The notes beneath the pieces were generated by a model. That model was given only the letters and a program-made list of their open reading frames with translations. It searched no databases and was not told the origin of the DNA. Below are positions 10,339 through 20,393 of a stretch of DNA of 49,717 bases, one piece after another (the stretch's first letter is position 1; each line of letters starts with the position of its first letter). The position numbers and the translations under genes were made by a program. The DNA is from Stentor roeselii (Eukaryota; Ciliophora; Heterotrichea; Heterotrichida; Stentoridae), in contig RSEH01000317.1 in NCBI GenBank assembly GCA_006503475.1, positions 1 to 49,717 on the forward strand. The letters are read 5' to 3'.

Positions 10339-10986
10339 TAAGTTCAAAATAATAGTAAAAAGCTAAAGATTACTGAAAAACTCATGAAAATCTGAATAAA
10401 GCAAAAAATTTATTTGTTAATGCAAAGATTTTTTTATTTATTTGAACACCACAATTTAGTATACTAAAAATGAAAAAAATACAAGAAAATTGGAATAAAT
10501 CTCGAAAAGCTTTGGTATTAAAATCAAAGTACTTGAATACTGAGAGCTATGACAGTATTAAGATTTTTTATGGTTTCTTAAAAATTTCATTTTAGGTTTT
10601 ATTTATAAATATGAAGAACTCAGGAAAATAAATCCTGTATGAATTTTGTATAAATATTAAAGGAATTGCCAAAACTATTAAAGTTAGTTTTTGGTTAATT
10701 ATGTTTACAAAATTTTGTAAAAAAAAAACGTAGACTGATATGGAGGAATATAGACAACATTTACATTTAAATTACTGGAAGTCTTAATTATTAGGTTAAA
10801 AGGTTTAAATAAATGCTAATGTCAACTTAAAATAAGCTTACATAAAAGAGAGGTAAAGAAAATCAATCACTAATCTACATTTTTTTATAGATGATATTTC
10901 CATTATAATATGAGTCTATCTTTCACTTTTATCTAAATGAATAAATGGTGAGTCTTATTTTCATCTTTAATTAATTTAATATAAAT
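10339..10986. other. AT-rich upstream region
   Basis: AT-rich DNA with no gene seen. An ATATAAATATG string places a TATA-like element directly against the start of the following TPR gene. Confidence 0.6.
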
Positions 10987-11751
10987 ATGCTGAGCTTATG
11001 TTTGATTTTAACTCTTCAAGCTTTTTGTCAAGGAAACATTTTTGAGAGCACTTCAGATGCAAAAAAATGTGAAAGATCAGGTAATGCTACTGGATTTGAA
11101 GAGGAATTAAAAATTGCAGACAAATTTGAAGAACTTGCTCAAATCAAGATCAAAGAAAAAGATTGGAATATAGCAGAAAAATATTTATTAAAATCCAAAG
11201 AAATAAAAGAAAAAATATTCAACGAATATGACATTAACTTAATAAAAACTTTTTCAGACCTCGGTAAATTTTACCTGATTATAAAAAATTACAATGTATC
11301 AGAAAATTATTTCATAAGATCTTTATTAATAAAAGAATTGTATTATGAACAACTAGACATCACTTTAGCTTCTACTTTATGTGATCTCGGAAGTCTTTAT
11401 AGAGCTACTGGGAAATTTGAAATTTCGGAAAGATATCTAAAAAAAGCCCTTGACATTTATGAAGTAAATCAGGTTTCAGATGCTGGGCTTGCTGAGATCA
11501 TCATTAATTTAGGAGACTTATTTGTGGACGTGGAAAATATTGAATACTTAAAAAAATATTTTTTTAAATGTTTTGAAATTCAAGATGTAGATGAAGATGT
11601 TTATGAATCAATTTTTAATAAATCATTATCCTGGTTAAAATTTATGTATCAAAATGAAGCGATAGATAATTGTATTTACTTCAGATTTATTAAATTTTAT
11701 GAAATTTTCATTGAAAAACAGGATGAAAGTTTATATAATATTTCTAAATAA
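10987..11751 (+). CDS. Secreted TPR protein, stops early (254 aa)
   Basis: The N-terminus is a likely signal peptide (MLSLCLILTLQAFCQG), so the protein should enter the secretory path. About three tetratricopeptide repeats of the kinesin-light-chain style follow at roughly residues 47-175, each with the A-E-x-Y/F-L/I-x-K/R-S-L/K pattern (for example AEKYLLKSKEIKEKI and SERYLKKALDIYEV). TPRs bind partner proteins. The frame ends at TAA 11749-11751, but coding-like sequence continues in the same frame to 12036, so either this is a nonsense allele or the stop is read through. No 15- or 16-nt GT-AG intron spans the stop. Codon use is AT-rich like the surrounding region. Confidence 0.65.
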   Translation: MLSLCLILTLQAFCQGNIFESTSDAKKCERSGNATGFEEELKIADKFEELAQIKIKEKDWNIAEKYLLKSKEIKEKIFNEYDINLIKTFSDLGKFYLIIKNYNVSENYFIRSLLIKELYYEQLDITLASTLCDLGSLYRATGKFEISERYLKKALDIYEVNQVSDAGLAEIIINLGDLFVDVENIEYLKKYFFKCFEIQDVDEDVYESIFNKSLSWLKFMYQNEAIDNCIYFRFIKFYEIFIEKQDESLYNISK

Positions 11752-12036
11752 ATACTATCTATTTATTTCAAACTTCATATTGATGAGGATTTTTTGGAAG
11801 ATTTTAGGGATAGAGCTGAAATTTTTGAATTAAATTTGAAAAATGTTAGTAATGAAAGTTATGAAGTTTATATATGGGTTTATTTTGTGGTTAATGATCA
11901 AGGGTTAAAGGATAAAGCTGATGAATTTCTTGATGAAAAATTAGAATTTAAAAAAATCAGTTACAATAAATTTTTTTATGATGATGTTATGAGATTCCTG
12001 AACAATTTAATAGAATATTATAAAATCCAAAATTAA
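11752..12036 (+). other. In-frame continuation of the TPR gene after a TAA
   Basis: Directly after the TAA, 94 codons stay open in the same frame, with acidic and helical sequence such as DFRDRAEIFELNLKN, and end at TAA 12034-12036. The content matches the preceding gene in style. It is either the severed C-terminus of the TPR protein (total about 348 residues with one recoded codon) or decayed sequence. No independent ATG precedes it. Confidence 0.5.
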
Positions 12037-14878
12037 GTTATTAATTAATCTCCAACATTAAGTATTCTATTAGAATTAAAATTGTTTACTTTAATTATAG
12101 AGTACTAATTCCAGATTCAATCAAAGAATGACAATGATAGTAAAATAATTTAATCATGCAGTTTATTTCTTTTGTTCATAAATTTATTAATTTTCTCTTG
12201 AATATTACTCAGATATTGATGAATGTTTTGAAATAAGAATAAAGTATCTCTCTTATTTATATACAATATCAGCTTTCCTTGATCTTTCAAGAATTAAATA
12301 AAAAACAATAGCTTTTATAGGTTTAAAATTGCAACAACATATTAGAAGCTGGTATCCTTGTATTATTTATATGGAAAAATAACTCTGCTACTTATTATCA
12401 ATCATAATCTTTTACAGTAAGGACTAATCAATATGTAACTATTTTATTATAAATAGGATTTGATTTTCGATCCAGTTAAATATAATTCTAGTTTAGTTTT
12501 AAAAATACTCTAAAATAATGTTTTTAAATTTTGTATATAATTTTTCTTTCTAATTATTCCAATGTTTAAAAACTTTCAATTTTTATGAATCATTATCATT
12601 AGTAAGCTAACAATTGAAAATTTCTTAATGCTTGATGATTTGATTAAAACTAGTTTTCTCGAATTTGATATACTTGATAACACATATTCCAACCAAAATT
12701 TTAAATTTTCGTTGAGCCAATTTAAGTAAATCAATAATATTATATGAATTAAGATATAAATTAAATACCATCATTCAAACCTAAAACACTTAAATCATTT
12801 TATATTCTGATTAATCTTATAGCTCTACAATATAATACACTTTTTGTAACTAGGTAATTAAAAAAATCATAATCGGATATTTTAGCAACGTAGGAAAATG
12901 TTTAATTGTATTCTTACTTTGTAAATAACAATATTCTATAATTTTCAATATTTTTGTTGAACTCTTCTTAATGAATTCCATCCACTTTAATCATGAATCT
13001 TGTTTTAATTATAGATCCTTACAGTAATTTTGATAAAACATTTTTCATGTAATTTTCCTCAATCTTTTTACTTTCTCTTTAAAATAATTTTGCTCGATCC
13101 ATCTAAAATTTTTATTTAATGTTAATAATTATTACTTATACTTAATTCTTTTACTCAATCTTACTAATTCTTTATAAAATCCTATTTTTATATTTAACTG
13201 ATTCATCATTTTTCTTTAGGTAAAACTTCCTTCGAACACAAGTATTTGAAGGTATAAGGTCACATTCACTTCAAATTTGTAAGAAATGAGTAATATTTCT
13301 TAGAATCTTACTTTGAGTTTATTTCTGGGTAATCTAGATGTATTTAGATATATAATTCCTCTTACAAATAATAATAGGGATTGATTTATTGTCTATTTAT
13401 TTCGAATATACAATAAATCATATCCAAATTTAATAAATATACACAAGTTTAGTTGGAACAATAGATTAGTGACTTGATTTCACAGAATGTTTAGAATCAT
13501 TCGAAGTGGTCAAGGAATTCATTTAAAAGTTTCACAGAATTTTTTACTTTTCTTTGCATATTGGTTATATTTTCACAAGGTTCTGATCTTAAGAATTATC
13601 TGAAAAAATAATATTTTTCGAAATAATCTCTAGAAATTGATTTCTTAAAAATAAATTTCATGTGAAGTAAGTGCTATAAATTTCAAAGTAAACCTTTCAA
13701 TTCTATATTAATTAAGAATTCATGAATATTGCAATTCTAACCATTCATATTAATACTTTAATCTATATAATGTTATGTACCATATTTTTGCTCAATCAAA
13801 TCTGAGTCCATATAATAATAAGCATTTTGAATATATATTTATATTATAGACTTATCTTAATCTTCTATATGACTGTTGTAAGCTATTTTTTGTTTGTTTG
13901 ATAATTCTTTATAGAGATGCGTCTTGATATTTTGTTTGAAATCAGAAACAAAGTAATTGATCAAGATTCCTATTATTATAAATCTAACCAAATTTGGTGA
14001 GAATCAGCTGTTTTCAAACAAAGAATTTAATAAAAATATAATTTTGTTTTCGAATGTGATTATTTCATATTCAAATCATTCCATTATAAAAATTTTCTCT
14101 AAATCATATACTGGAGAATCTAATTATTATATTTCTATACTTTTTTACAGTAGAGTTATATGCTTTGTTTGGAAGCTACTTCGAAATGAACTATAAGTTT
14201 ATTTATTTCCCAAAATTATTATATTAAACGATGATAATAAATTAAATTCATTTCTTTTAATATACAACTTATAAAGAGATTTAATCAATATTTCAAGAAA
14301 TGATGCCTATAATTAACAATTAAATAATTTCGCATCCTTCTATGATTCAATATGTGATAGAATATGGTTAACTTTGTCATCTGACTTAAACTGAATCTTA
14401 TAAAGTATTATTCTTGATACATGACTATTTGAATTTTCAGCTACTTAGAGTAGTTCTTAATCTGGATTGGCAGGTCTGAAAATTGCTCTAACTGCAGAAT
14501 TTTCTGAAGAGCTAACAACTGGAAACAAACACCTTGGTACTTTATGAAATTAGAAACATTATTATAACTCTAAAAATTTTCAATATATTTAGATCCTACT
14601 CTATTGTTCTTCAAATAAATAATTCATATCAAGTTGAGAGCTTCTAATCCAATTTATAGATATTGATCTCAATTTTATAAAATAAAAGACTAAAGTTTAT
14701 TAATATTATAATATGAAAAATGATCATTTGAAGAGTATTCCAAACTTAAAATATTAACTTTCATGTTATTAATCATTTCTGCAAAATAGAATTCTGATAA
14801 AATAGTCAATTAATACTCTATTTCCTTTAGTTAAGTTTTTCAAAACATACTTTAATAAAGATTCCCATTATAAATTAT
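12037..14878. other. Long AT-rich gene-free region
   Basis: About 2.8 kb of strongly AT-rich DNA. I find no supported gene, tRNA or tandem repeat. A 79-codon frame at 13957-14196 begins at TTG and is dominated by Ile, Asn, Phe and Ser, as expected of chance translation of AT-rich DNA. The region ends in TATAAATTATATG at the next gene. Confidence 0.6.
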
Positions 14879-15877
14879 ATGAATCAAGTACAAATATGTC
14901 TCTATTGCTTGAGGAGTAGTAAAATTTCAAATTCCTTGTCAGTACTTGATTGCTCGTGTGCACTTTGCCTAAAATGTGTCGACTTTCTGAAACAAAATAA
15001 TATTTTTTCATGTCCTTTTTGCAAGACTAAACTTAAAGACACTCAGGTGGAGGCCCAAGAAAGCGGAAGTTTTATGAAATTACAAAATTTAAATTCATTA
15101 AAAAATACACTTATTGAAAAGCAAAAAGCTTTAACTAGTAAAAGTTTATCAAAGCTATCGAAACTATTAAAAGACCTACTGAAAACTTATAAACTAAAAC
15201 AAAATAATATGAAAACTTTTACCTCTCTACGAAAAACTGAAAAAATTTGTCGAGATTCTTCATTTATTTTAGAAACATCTAAAATCTTCAAAATGCTTGA
15301 ATTCACCAACTCAATGAACCTTTTTCAATATAACCAAAAATATACAAAAATATTATATTTAAATTATGAAAATTGTTGTGCTAATGAATTAAGAGATATG
15401 TCTAGAATTGCATTGAAAAGAGAACACTCGAAAATATTTGAATTTGAAAGATGCATATTTTTTGGTAAATTTTTTACTTTTTATCGAATTGGCAGTGGTA
15501 CGATTTCTGATAGATTTAAAATTTTATCAGGGGACCCTATCTTGGTAACTGAAATAGGTATAGGACATTCTGTTGGTAATGATTCAAGTGTTTATTTAAT
15601 GAAAGTTGAAATTTTAGAAGATGATGAAATGATTTCCTATGAAGTAACTGAAAGGCGAATACATAATCAAGATTCTAGATTAACTTTTCCCTTAATCTTA
15701 AAAACCCCATTTTGGATGTTCAGTGGAAAGACTTATCGATTTACTTATACTGTCAGTGCAAGTTTCCTGTATTCGGTTAGGTATGTGGATGAAATTACTG
15801 AAATTGAAGGATTGAAAATAAAGCATTTTGATATGGAAAATGTTGGATTTTTGACTTTTTACATAAGAGGAAAGTAA
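14879..15877 (+). CDS. RING-like zinc finger protein with C-terminal beta-domain (332 aa)
   Basis: The N-terminal 50 residues carry a RING-type cross-brace pattern with ligands C7, C10, C25, C27, C30, C33, C45 and C48 (last pair CPFC). The usual His position is Cys, so this is an all-cysteine variant. RING proteins usually act as ubiquitin E3 ligases. Residues 65-120 are Lys-rich and helical, probably coiled coil. Residues 190-330 form a beta-rich module that starts with a FGKFFTFYRIGS segment and ends in FLTFYIRGK. It resembles a PHR-type or TRAF-like sandwich, but I am not sure which. The ATG at 14879 abuts a TATAAATTAT element. A plausible E3 with a substrate-binding beta-domain. Confidence 0.6.
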   Translation: MNQVQICLYCLRSSKISNSLSVLDCSCALCLKCVDFLKQNNIFSCPFCKTKLKDTQVEAQESGSFMKLQNLNSLKNTLIEKQKALTSKSLSKLSKLLKDLLKTYKLKQNNMKTFTSLRKTEKICRDSSFILETSKIFKMLEFTNSMNLFQYNQKYTKILYLNYENCCANELRDMSRIALKREHSKIFEFERCIFFGKFFTFYRIGSGTISDRFKILSGDPILVTEIGIGHSVGNDSSVYLMKVEILEDDEMISYEVTERRIHNQDSRLTFPLILKTPFWMFSGKTYRFTYTVSASFLYSVRYVDEITEIEGLKIKHFDMENVGFLTFYIRGK

Positions 15878-16682
15878 TTAGGATTATTCATTTATATCTT
15901 TTGTTATTAAAAGTTTCTATAATTGATTGTCTTCATAATTAGTAACAAACTAAATATATTATGATAAAAGATTGAATCAATGATATAATGATTAATGTAT
16001 TTGATTATATCTAGAACCCTTTTGAATACTTAGGTAACAGGGTTTGAATATATCATTACAACAATTTCATATATCATGAAACTGATGCTCTCAGGTAGAT
16101 TTAGTGCGAAAAGAAAAATACTCCAGCAAAATAAGTAATAATTACACAGTAAATAGTAATTGAAACGATATTCAATATTTTGTTTCTTCTTAGATTCTCA
16201 AGTTTTTAGGATTTAATAGCTCAAAGTTGAATGGCTTATCTTTAATAATTGGGAACGATAACAGCAACGATTTTCATGATATTGAAGAATAAACCAAAAC
16301 AAGAAAAATCATAAATTGGATATTTTTTATACTGTCGATTATTCCTTCGCTACTTTAGTTATACGTTCGTAGAAAAGTTTAATTAAAATCATATTTTTAA
16401 GAAACAATGTAAAAATTAGAGTAGATCTAACAGCCCTAAAATGAAAAGGATCCTTTCCATAAAATAATCAAATAAATTCATGAGTAATTAGGAAATTTCC
16501 AATTTTTAATTGACTTTTTTACCCTGAGTTTATCTAGGTTTAAGACAAATAATTTCGATATCGTCTTTAATTTGTTAATTTCTATAAGTTTAATCATCTC
16601 TACTGGTGATTTCATCTCTATTCGTAATTTCTTCTCTATATGAATCAATTTCCTTATTTTAAGAATTGATTTCTTTAATTTC
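15878..16682. other. AT-rich region upstream of a pseudogene
   Basis: No intact gene. The preceding exon of the decayed membrane-protein copy at 16683-17277 would be expected here, but I could not align it by eye, so it is either lost or too diverged. Confidence 0.5.
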
Positions 16683-17277
16683 TATTCAGAAAATCCAAAA
16701 TCAATGTTTCAAGGTAATTTTTTCTTATATTCTCTCAAATTTTTGATAGTAAAAAAAATTCCAGCTTCTGATATCTCCAGCAATTATTTTCCTTTTTCTC
16801 TGGATCAATCACTGCAAGATAACGAATCGGAGTGATACAGAATACTTAAAGAAATATGGTTCACTTTTCATATAGTTATTGTGACAAGCAACTTATTCAT
16901 ATTCAATTCTACTTTTTTCAACTATTAGAAATCTTGTTTTTGTTTTAATATAACTTTAATTGAGTGGTATGAATATTTCAAAAAAATTGATAATTTAGGT
17001 TTTTCTTTGCCACTTTAGGTATCTGATTGGATGGAGACTATTCAGTGAGAAAAATATTCTGGTTTGTAATATGGTTGCAGAGACGACTAACTCTTTTTTC
17101 ATTCTTTTGATACTTTCTAGAAATTTCCTGAGAGAGCTATAGATTGATGAGAACTTTGATTACTCGTTTATTAGGAATTATTAATTTTCATATTTATTTT
17201 CAATGTACTGTTTCAATTGTTACGCTTTTGTTAACATATAGAAAAAAGTATATAGATTGCAGGAAAAAGCCAAGTAG
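16683..17277 (+). pseudogene. Decayed last exon of the cysteine-rich multi-pass membrane protein family
   Basis: One plus-strand frame aligns with the final exon of the paralogue at 47356-49717, and also with the one at 43942-46959. Shared landmarks in order are SPAIIFLFLW (ITPAIIFITLW), EYLKKYGSLF (identical), NLVFVL (NVMFVL), WRLFSEKNILVCNMVAETTN (WRVFTEKIILVSNIVAEATN) and DENFDYSF (DENFDYGF). It ends at a comparable TAG. The copy has roughly a dozen in-frame stops and apparent small codon losses, but otherwise keeps its frame. Upstream, a TTTAATTTCTATTCAG string looks like a ruined version of the paralogue's 16-nt intron. It cannot encode a full protein. Confidence 0.85.
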
Positions 17278-17747
17278 TTAGAGTAGAGATTAGTTAGTTG
17301 ATAGAATCACAATAAGATCATGGAGAGCGTTGATCACTTCTCATAAACTAATAATAAATAAATTTTTAAATAAATAACTGAATCAAGTTAAGAAAATTAT
17401 TAAAAGATAACCTATCAAGACTGACCATAAAATACCCTTTTTAACAAAAATCATCAAATTAAAAAGCCTTCATTCATAAAAAATCCCTCTAAATTACTTC
17501 CATCTAAATAAAAAAATAACACAATAACTAATTCTTCCATCTAATTTTTCTGTAAATTAAAAATCTAAATCAAACCCCAAATATAAACGTTTCACATAAA
17601 ATCTCTAAATCAAAATAAATCCATTCATCATCCTATCTCCACAATCCTCTTCTCTAACCAAAAAGATCTCCACGCACAAAACTAACCCACTGCAATATTT
17701 CAATCCAAATCACTCTAGAACATAAAAAACCCTTGAACATTATAAAT
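17278..17747. other. Intergenic region with A/C-rich leader
   Basis: AT-rich, turning A/C-rich and G-poor in the last 250 bp before the lectin-like gene. TATAAATATG sits at the start codon. No other feature seen. Confidence 0.55.
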
Positions 17748-18317
17748 ATGGGTTGCGGAATAACTGCAAGAGGTCCCCAAACTCCTTTATATTTCAACGA
17801 TTTCAACCCTCCAATCCACGAGCTGATCTCTCTGCCAATCCAGTTCCCTTCAGCCTTCCCTCAAAGTGGAGTGATCAAGAACGAGACAGGAACGTTCTTC
17901 GACGACCGTGAGCATATAAAGCAATGTCAAATAGTTCACATAAACGAAATAGTCCTAACAACAGGCGACTACCTGACAGGTCTCGAGATCCAGTACTACT
18001 TGGACGGTGGGATCAAGGTCATCAAGCATCAGGCTTCGACAACAGGGAAAAAATTCGTTTTAACTCTTCAAAACTCGGACAGTATCATTTCTTGTGAACT
18101 GACTCACGACGTGCACAAGATCCGCTCAGTTAAAATGGAAACTTTAGAAGGTAAAACTTTAGACTGGGTCAGTCCTTTAGGCCCTGCTGAAGATAAAACA
18201 TCTATCAACTTGATTCAGCAACGAAGAGCACTTGTTGCCTTTCGAGGAAAAATCTCAGACTGCATTGAAGGACTTGGGATTTATTCCTGGAAACTCTGCG
18301 GAAAGTTTAAGAATTAA
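17748..18317 (+). CDS. Jacalin-like lectin domain protein (189 aa)
   Basis: I chose the ATG at 17748 because it follows TATAAAT and gives an N-terminus MGCGITARG suited to N-myristoylation at Gly2 and palmitoylation at Cys3. That predicts attachment to the cytosolic face of a membrane. Residues 65-187 fit the jacalin-type beta-prism: an IVLTTGDYLTGLEIQYYLDG opening, strand pairs around CELTHDVHKIRSVKMET, and the closing AFRGKISDCIEGLGIYSW, which matches the usual F-x-G-x-x-G-x-x-I-D-x-I-G ending in form. Jacalin domains bind sugars. A cytosolic acylated version would more likely bind other ligands. It lies 34 bp upstream of the chagasin-like gene on the same strand. Confidence 0.65.
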   Translation: MGCGITARGPQTPLYFNDFNPPIHELISLPIQFPSAFPQSGVIKNETGTFFDDREHIKQCQIVHINEIVLTTGDYLTGLEIQYYLDGGIKVIKHQASTTGKKFVLTLQNSDSIISCELTHDVHKIRSVKMETLEGKTLDWVSPLGPAEDKTSINLIQQRRALVAFRGKISDCIEGLGIYSWKLCGKFKN

Positions 18318-18351
18318 TTAGAAATTGTATCTTAAATAGTTTGAAGATATT

Positions 18352-18741
18352 ATGTTTAATTTTATTTGGAAATTTTTACTTGTCTTGATTGTGACTTGTT
18401 CGATTCCTAACTTGGATAATCAGAGTACTGTTTACATATCAACAGGAGGAACTACTTTCATGCAGATCTCGTCGAACCCTTCAACTGGCTTCTGGTGGTC
18501 GATTTCTGAATTCAGCTCAGAAAAGTTGAGTGTTGTTGACTATCAGGGCGAGTACCAAGAAAACAACAGCGCCATGGACGGTGAAGGATCGATTCAGATG
18601 TTCATTCTTAAATGCAGTGAACTTTGCCAAGAAGGAGACAAGTTTCAGATTGAACTCAAACTTCAAAGATCATGGGAGCCAGAACCGATTAATGAAAAAT
18701 TGGTGACTGTTATTGTTTCGAATCTACCTAGAATTCAGTAG
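18352..18741 (+). CDS. Chagasin-like cysteine protease inhibitor, family I42 (129 aa)
   Basis: An N-terminal hydrophobic stretch (residues 4-16) is a probable signal peptide. The mature part carries the three inhibitor loops of the chagasin/I42 family: NPSTGFWW at 42-49 (family NPTTG), a Gly-rich loop MDGEGS (family GxGG), and RSWEP near the C-terminus (family RPW). Chagasins block papain-type cysteine peptidases by inserting these loops at the active site. A secreted or lysosomal inhibitor controlling the ciliate's own cathepsins is a fair guess. The stop TAG is 6 bp from the stop of the convergent gene at 18748. Confidence 0.85.
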   Translation: MFNFIWKFLLVLIVTCSIPNLDNQSTVYISTGGTTFMQISSNPSTGFWWSISEFSSEKLSVVDYQGEYQENNSAMDGEGSIQMFILKCSELCQEGDKFQIELKLQRSWEPEPINEKLVTVIVSNLPRIQ

Positions 18742-18747
18742 TTATTA

Positions 18748-19473
18748 TTAAAGTCGCTCTACTTCTAGTCTTGCTTGTTCTTTTACTTCTAATACTTTTC
18801 TTAACTTTTCAGCGTAGTCTTTTGAATAGTTTTCGATTGATACTCGTGTCGCTTTTGGGTCGGGTTCTTTTCTTGACTCTGACTCTGGGTTTGTGTAAAA
18901 ATTACTTTTTCTTGACTTTTTACGGCTTGATTGACTTGAACCTCCCTGGGGACAAATCGGACTTGGAGAGTAGAGACGGATTTTGGACCTTGGAGAGATT
19001 TTTACTATGTAGGGCTTGTATAAATTGCCGGATAGGATCTTTCGCGAATCGAGAAGTTCTAGTTTTTCGAGTCTGTCGAAAAATTCGAATTTGCCAATCT
19101 TTTCACTTTTTTCATTCAGCTGCGGTGCAGGTGTAGCAGCTTTGATAGTTTCAGTTTTATTTTCCTTTTTAAACGATTTTTTCCTTAAAAGTTTCACCTG
19201 TGTGAGTGTTTTCCTCTGAGAAGTTCTAACCGAGACAATAGATTCATTAAGATACTCTCCTAAAAACGATGGCAGTTCCGGACTATAGCACTTATTAACT
19301 TTACTCCTCTGAGGCACCGAGGGCGGTCTAAGTGCAGAAAACAGTTTCGGTGTCTTATTCTGTGTTAAAAAGGCCTGTCTAAGCGGTAGTGCAATCAAAG
19401 TCTTTCCCACAATAGGCTGGCATTTGCTCATAAGTTTAAGAGGCGTGACATAATCAGTTCTTCCTATCGACAT
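18748..19473 (-). CDS. Hypothetical basic Ser/Lys-rich protein (241 aa)
   Basis: Not recognised. The protein is basic and rich in Ser, Lys and Pro, with probable disordered segments (a Ser/Arg/Lys cluster near residues 175-190). The C-terminal helix (YAEKLRKVLEVKEQARLEVERL region) looks able to form a coiled coil. No signal peptide or membrane segment. It follows the zinc-ribbon gene on the same strand by 26 bp. Several similar basic, low-complexity proteins occur in this window, and many such ciliate proteins are cytoskeletal, but that is only a guess here. Confidence 0.7.
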   Translation of the reverse strand: MSIGRTDYVTPLKLMSKCQPIVGKTLIALPLRQAFLTQNKTPKLFSALRPPSVPQRSKVNKCYSPELPSFLGEYLNESIVSVRTSQRKTLTQVKLLRKKSFKKENKTETIKAATPAPQLNEKSEKIGKFEFFDRLEKLELLDSRKILSGNLYKPYIVKISPRSKIRLYSPSPICPQGGSSQSSRKKSRKSNFYTNPESESRKEPDPKATRVSIENYSKDYAEKLRKVLEVKEQARLEVERL

Positions 19474-19499
19474 GATAATAACTTAACACTCATATACTA

Positions 19500-20042
19500 C
19501 TAAAGTCTAGACAAGACTCTTGCCAACACCTTGTTGCACTTGCAGCAATAGTGAAGCATTTCTTTTTCTCCTTCTTCTTTATTCTCACAGCAGACAATCT
19601 TTAATAACCTGCCCAAGGCCCAGGCCTTGGGCTTTTCCTTTGCTTTCACTATTGAGTAAACTTCTTTATTGCAAAAATTGCAAAATATCTTGTTTGGAGA
19701 TGCGAAGCTTGTGAAGTGAATTTGATTCTCTTTTAAGAAGTCTCGTTGAAGTTCTGAGTATTTTTTAGTGTCGGTTTCTAACTCGTTTAGAATTGATTGG
19801 CTTAAAGAACGGTCGCTTATTGTTTTGAATGAGTTTAAAAATGAATGACTTGACTTTAGCTTGTTATTTCCCTCTGAAGTTGAACTTTTACTTAGTTGGA
19901 ATGAAAGGGATACGTTGTTTGAATCGTCTTCGAAAGGGGTTGAATCTGGACTTGACTTTAAATTTCGTGGTAAAGGTTTTGGGGACTTTGGAGGAGGGGA
20001 AAATAGAAAATTTTTTTGCACGTTTTGTAAATTTTCGGTCAT
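19500..20042 (-). CDS. LITAF-like zinc ribbon protein (180 aa)
   Basis: The N-terminal 115 residues are Ser/Pro/Lys-rich and probably disordered. The last 60 hold two CxxC knuckles (FCNFC and HYCCKC, the second followed by NKVLARVL) separated by about 40 residues. This matches the split zinc-binding layout of LITAF domains, which sit on endosomal or lysosomal membranes. The segment between the knuckles (ALGRLLKIVCC) is only weakly hydrophobic, so membrane insertion is doubtful and another zinc ribbon family is possible. The ATG lies directly after TATAAAA. Confidence 0.5.
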   Translation of the reverse strand: MTENLQNVQKNFLFSPPPKSPKPLPRNLKSSPDSTPFEDDSNNVSLSFQLSKSSTSEGNNKLKSSHSFLNSFKTISDRSLSQSILNELETDTKKYSELQRDFLKENQIHFTSFASPNKIFCNFCNKEVYSIVKAKEKPKAWALGRLLKIVCCENKEEGEKEMLHYCCKCNKVLARVLSRL

Positions 20043-20393
20043 TTTTATAAAAGTAGCGCCAATTGTGGAAGAAAAGACATTTATTTAAGTTTTGAGGATT
20101 TGTAGGTGGTTTTGGGAGTTTTGGTTGTATAGGACTTGGTGGATTTGAATAATTATTTTGAAAGATTCTGATAATTAATTAAAATGTTTAACACTTTACG
20201 TGTTTCATATGAAGGATATATGTGGTTGCCATTTTTTAATATTTGTTAATATAAACCGTTTTTAATCCCCGAAAGAACTCAAATAAAAACCTCTAAACCT
20301 CCAAAATCTCCCATAAAATCCCTAATCTCCTTCACTAAACCCCAGCCCTATCCCAACTCTAAACCAAATCTTCTAATTCAAACCAAGATAAAA
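20043..20393. promoter_or_regulatory. Divergent intergenic region
   Basis: 351 bp between two divergent start codons. TATAAAA abuts the minus-strand start. The final 130 bp before the plus-strand start are A/C-rich and almost free of G. No RNA gene or repeat seen. Confidence 0.45.

Noticed and set aside
13957-14196. 79-codon plus-strand frame
   Set aside because: It starts at TTG and its composition is that of random AT-rich DNA; no family features.
12037-14878. tRNA, rRNA or CRISPR in the long AT-rich gap
   Set aside because: No cloverleaf-like GC stems, rRNA-like tracts or spaced repeats were seen by eye. A tRNAscan or Rfam run could still find something.
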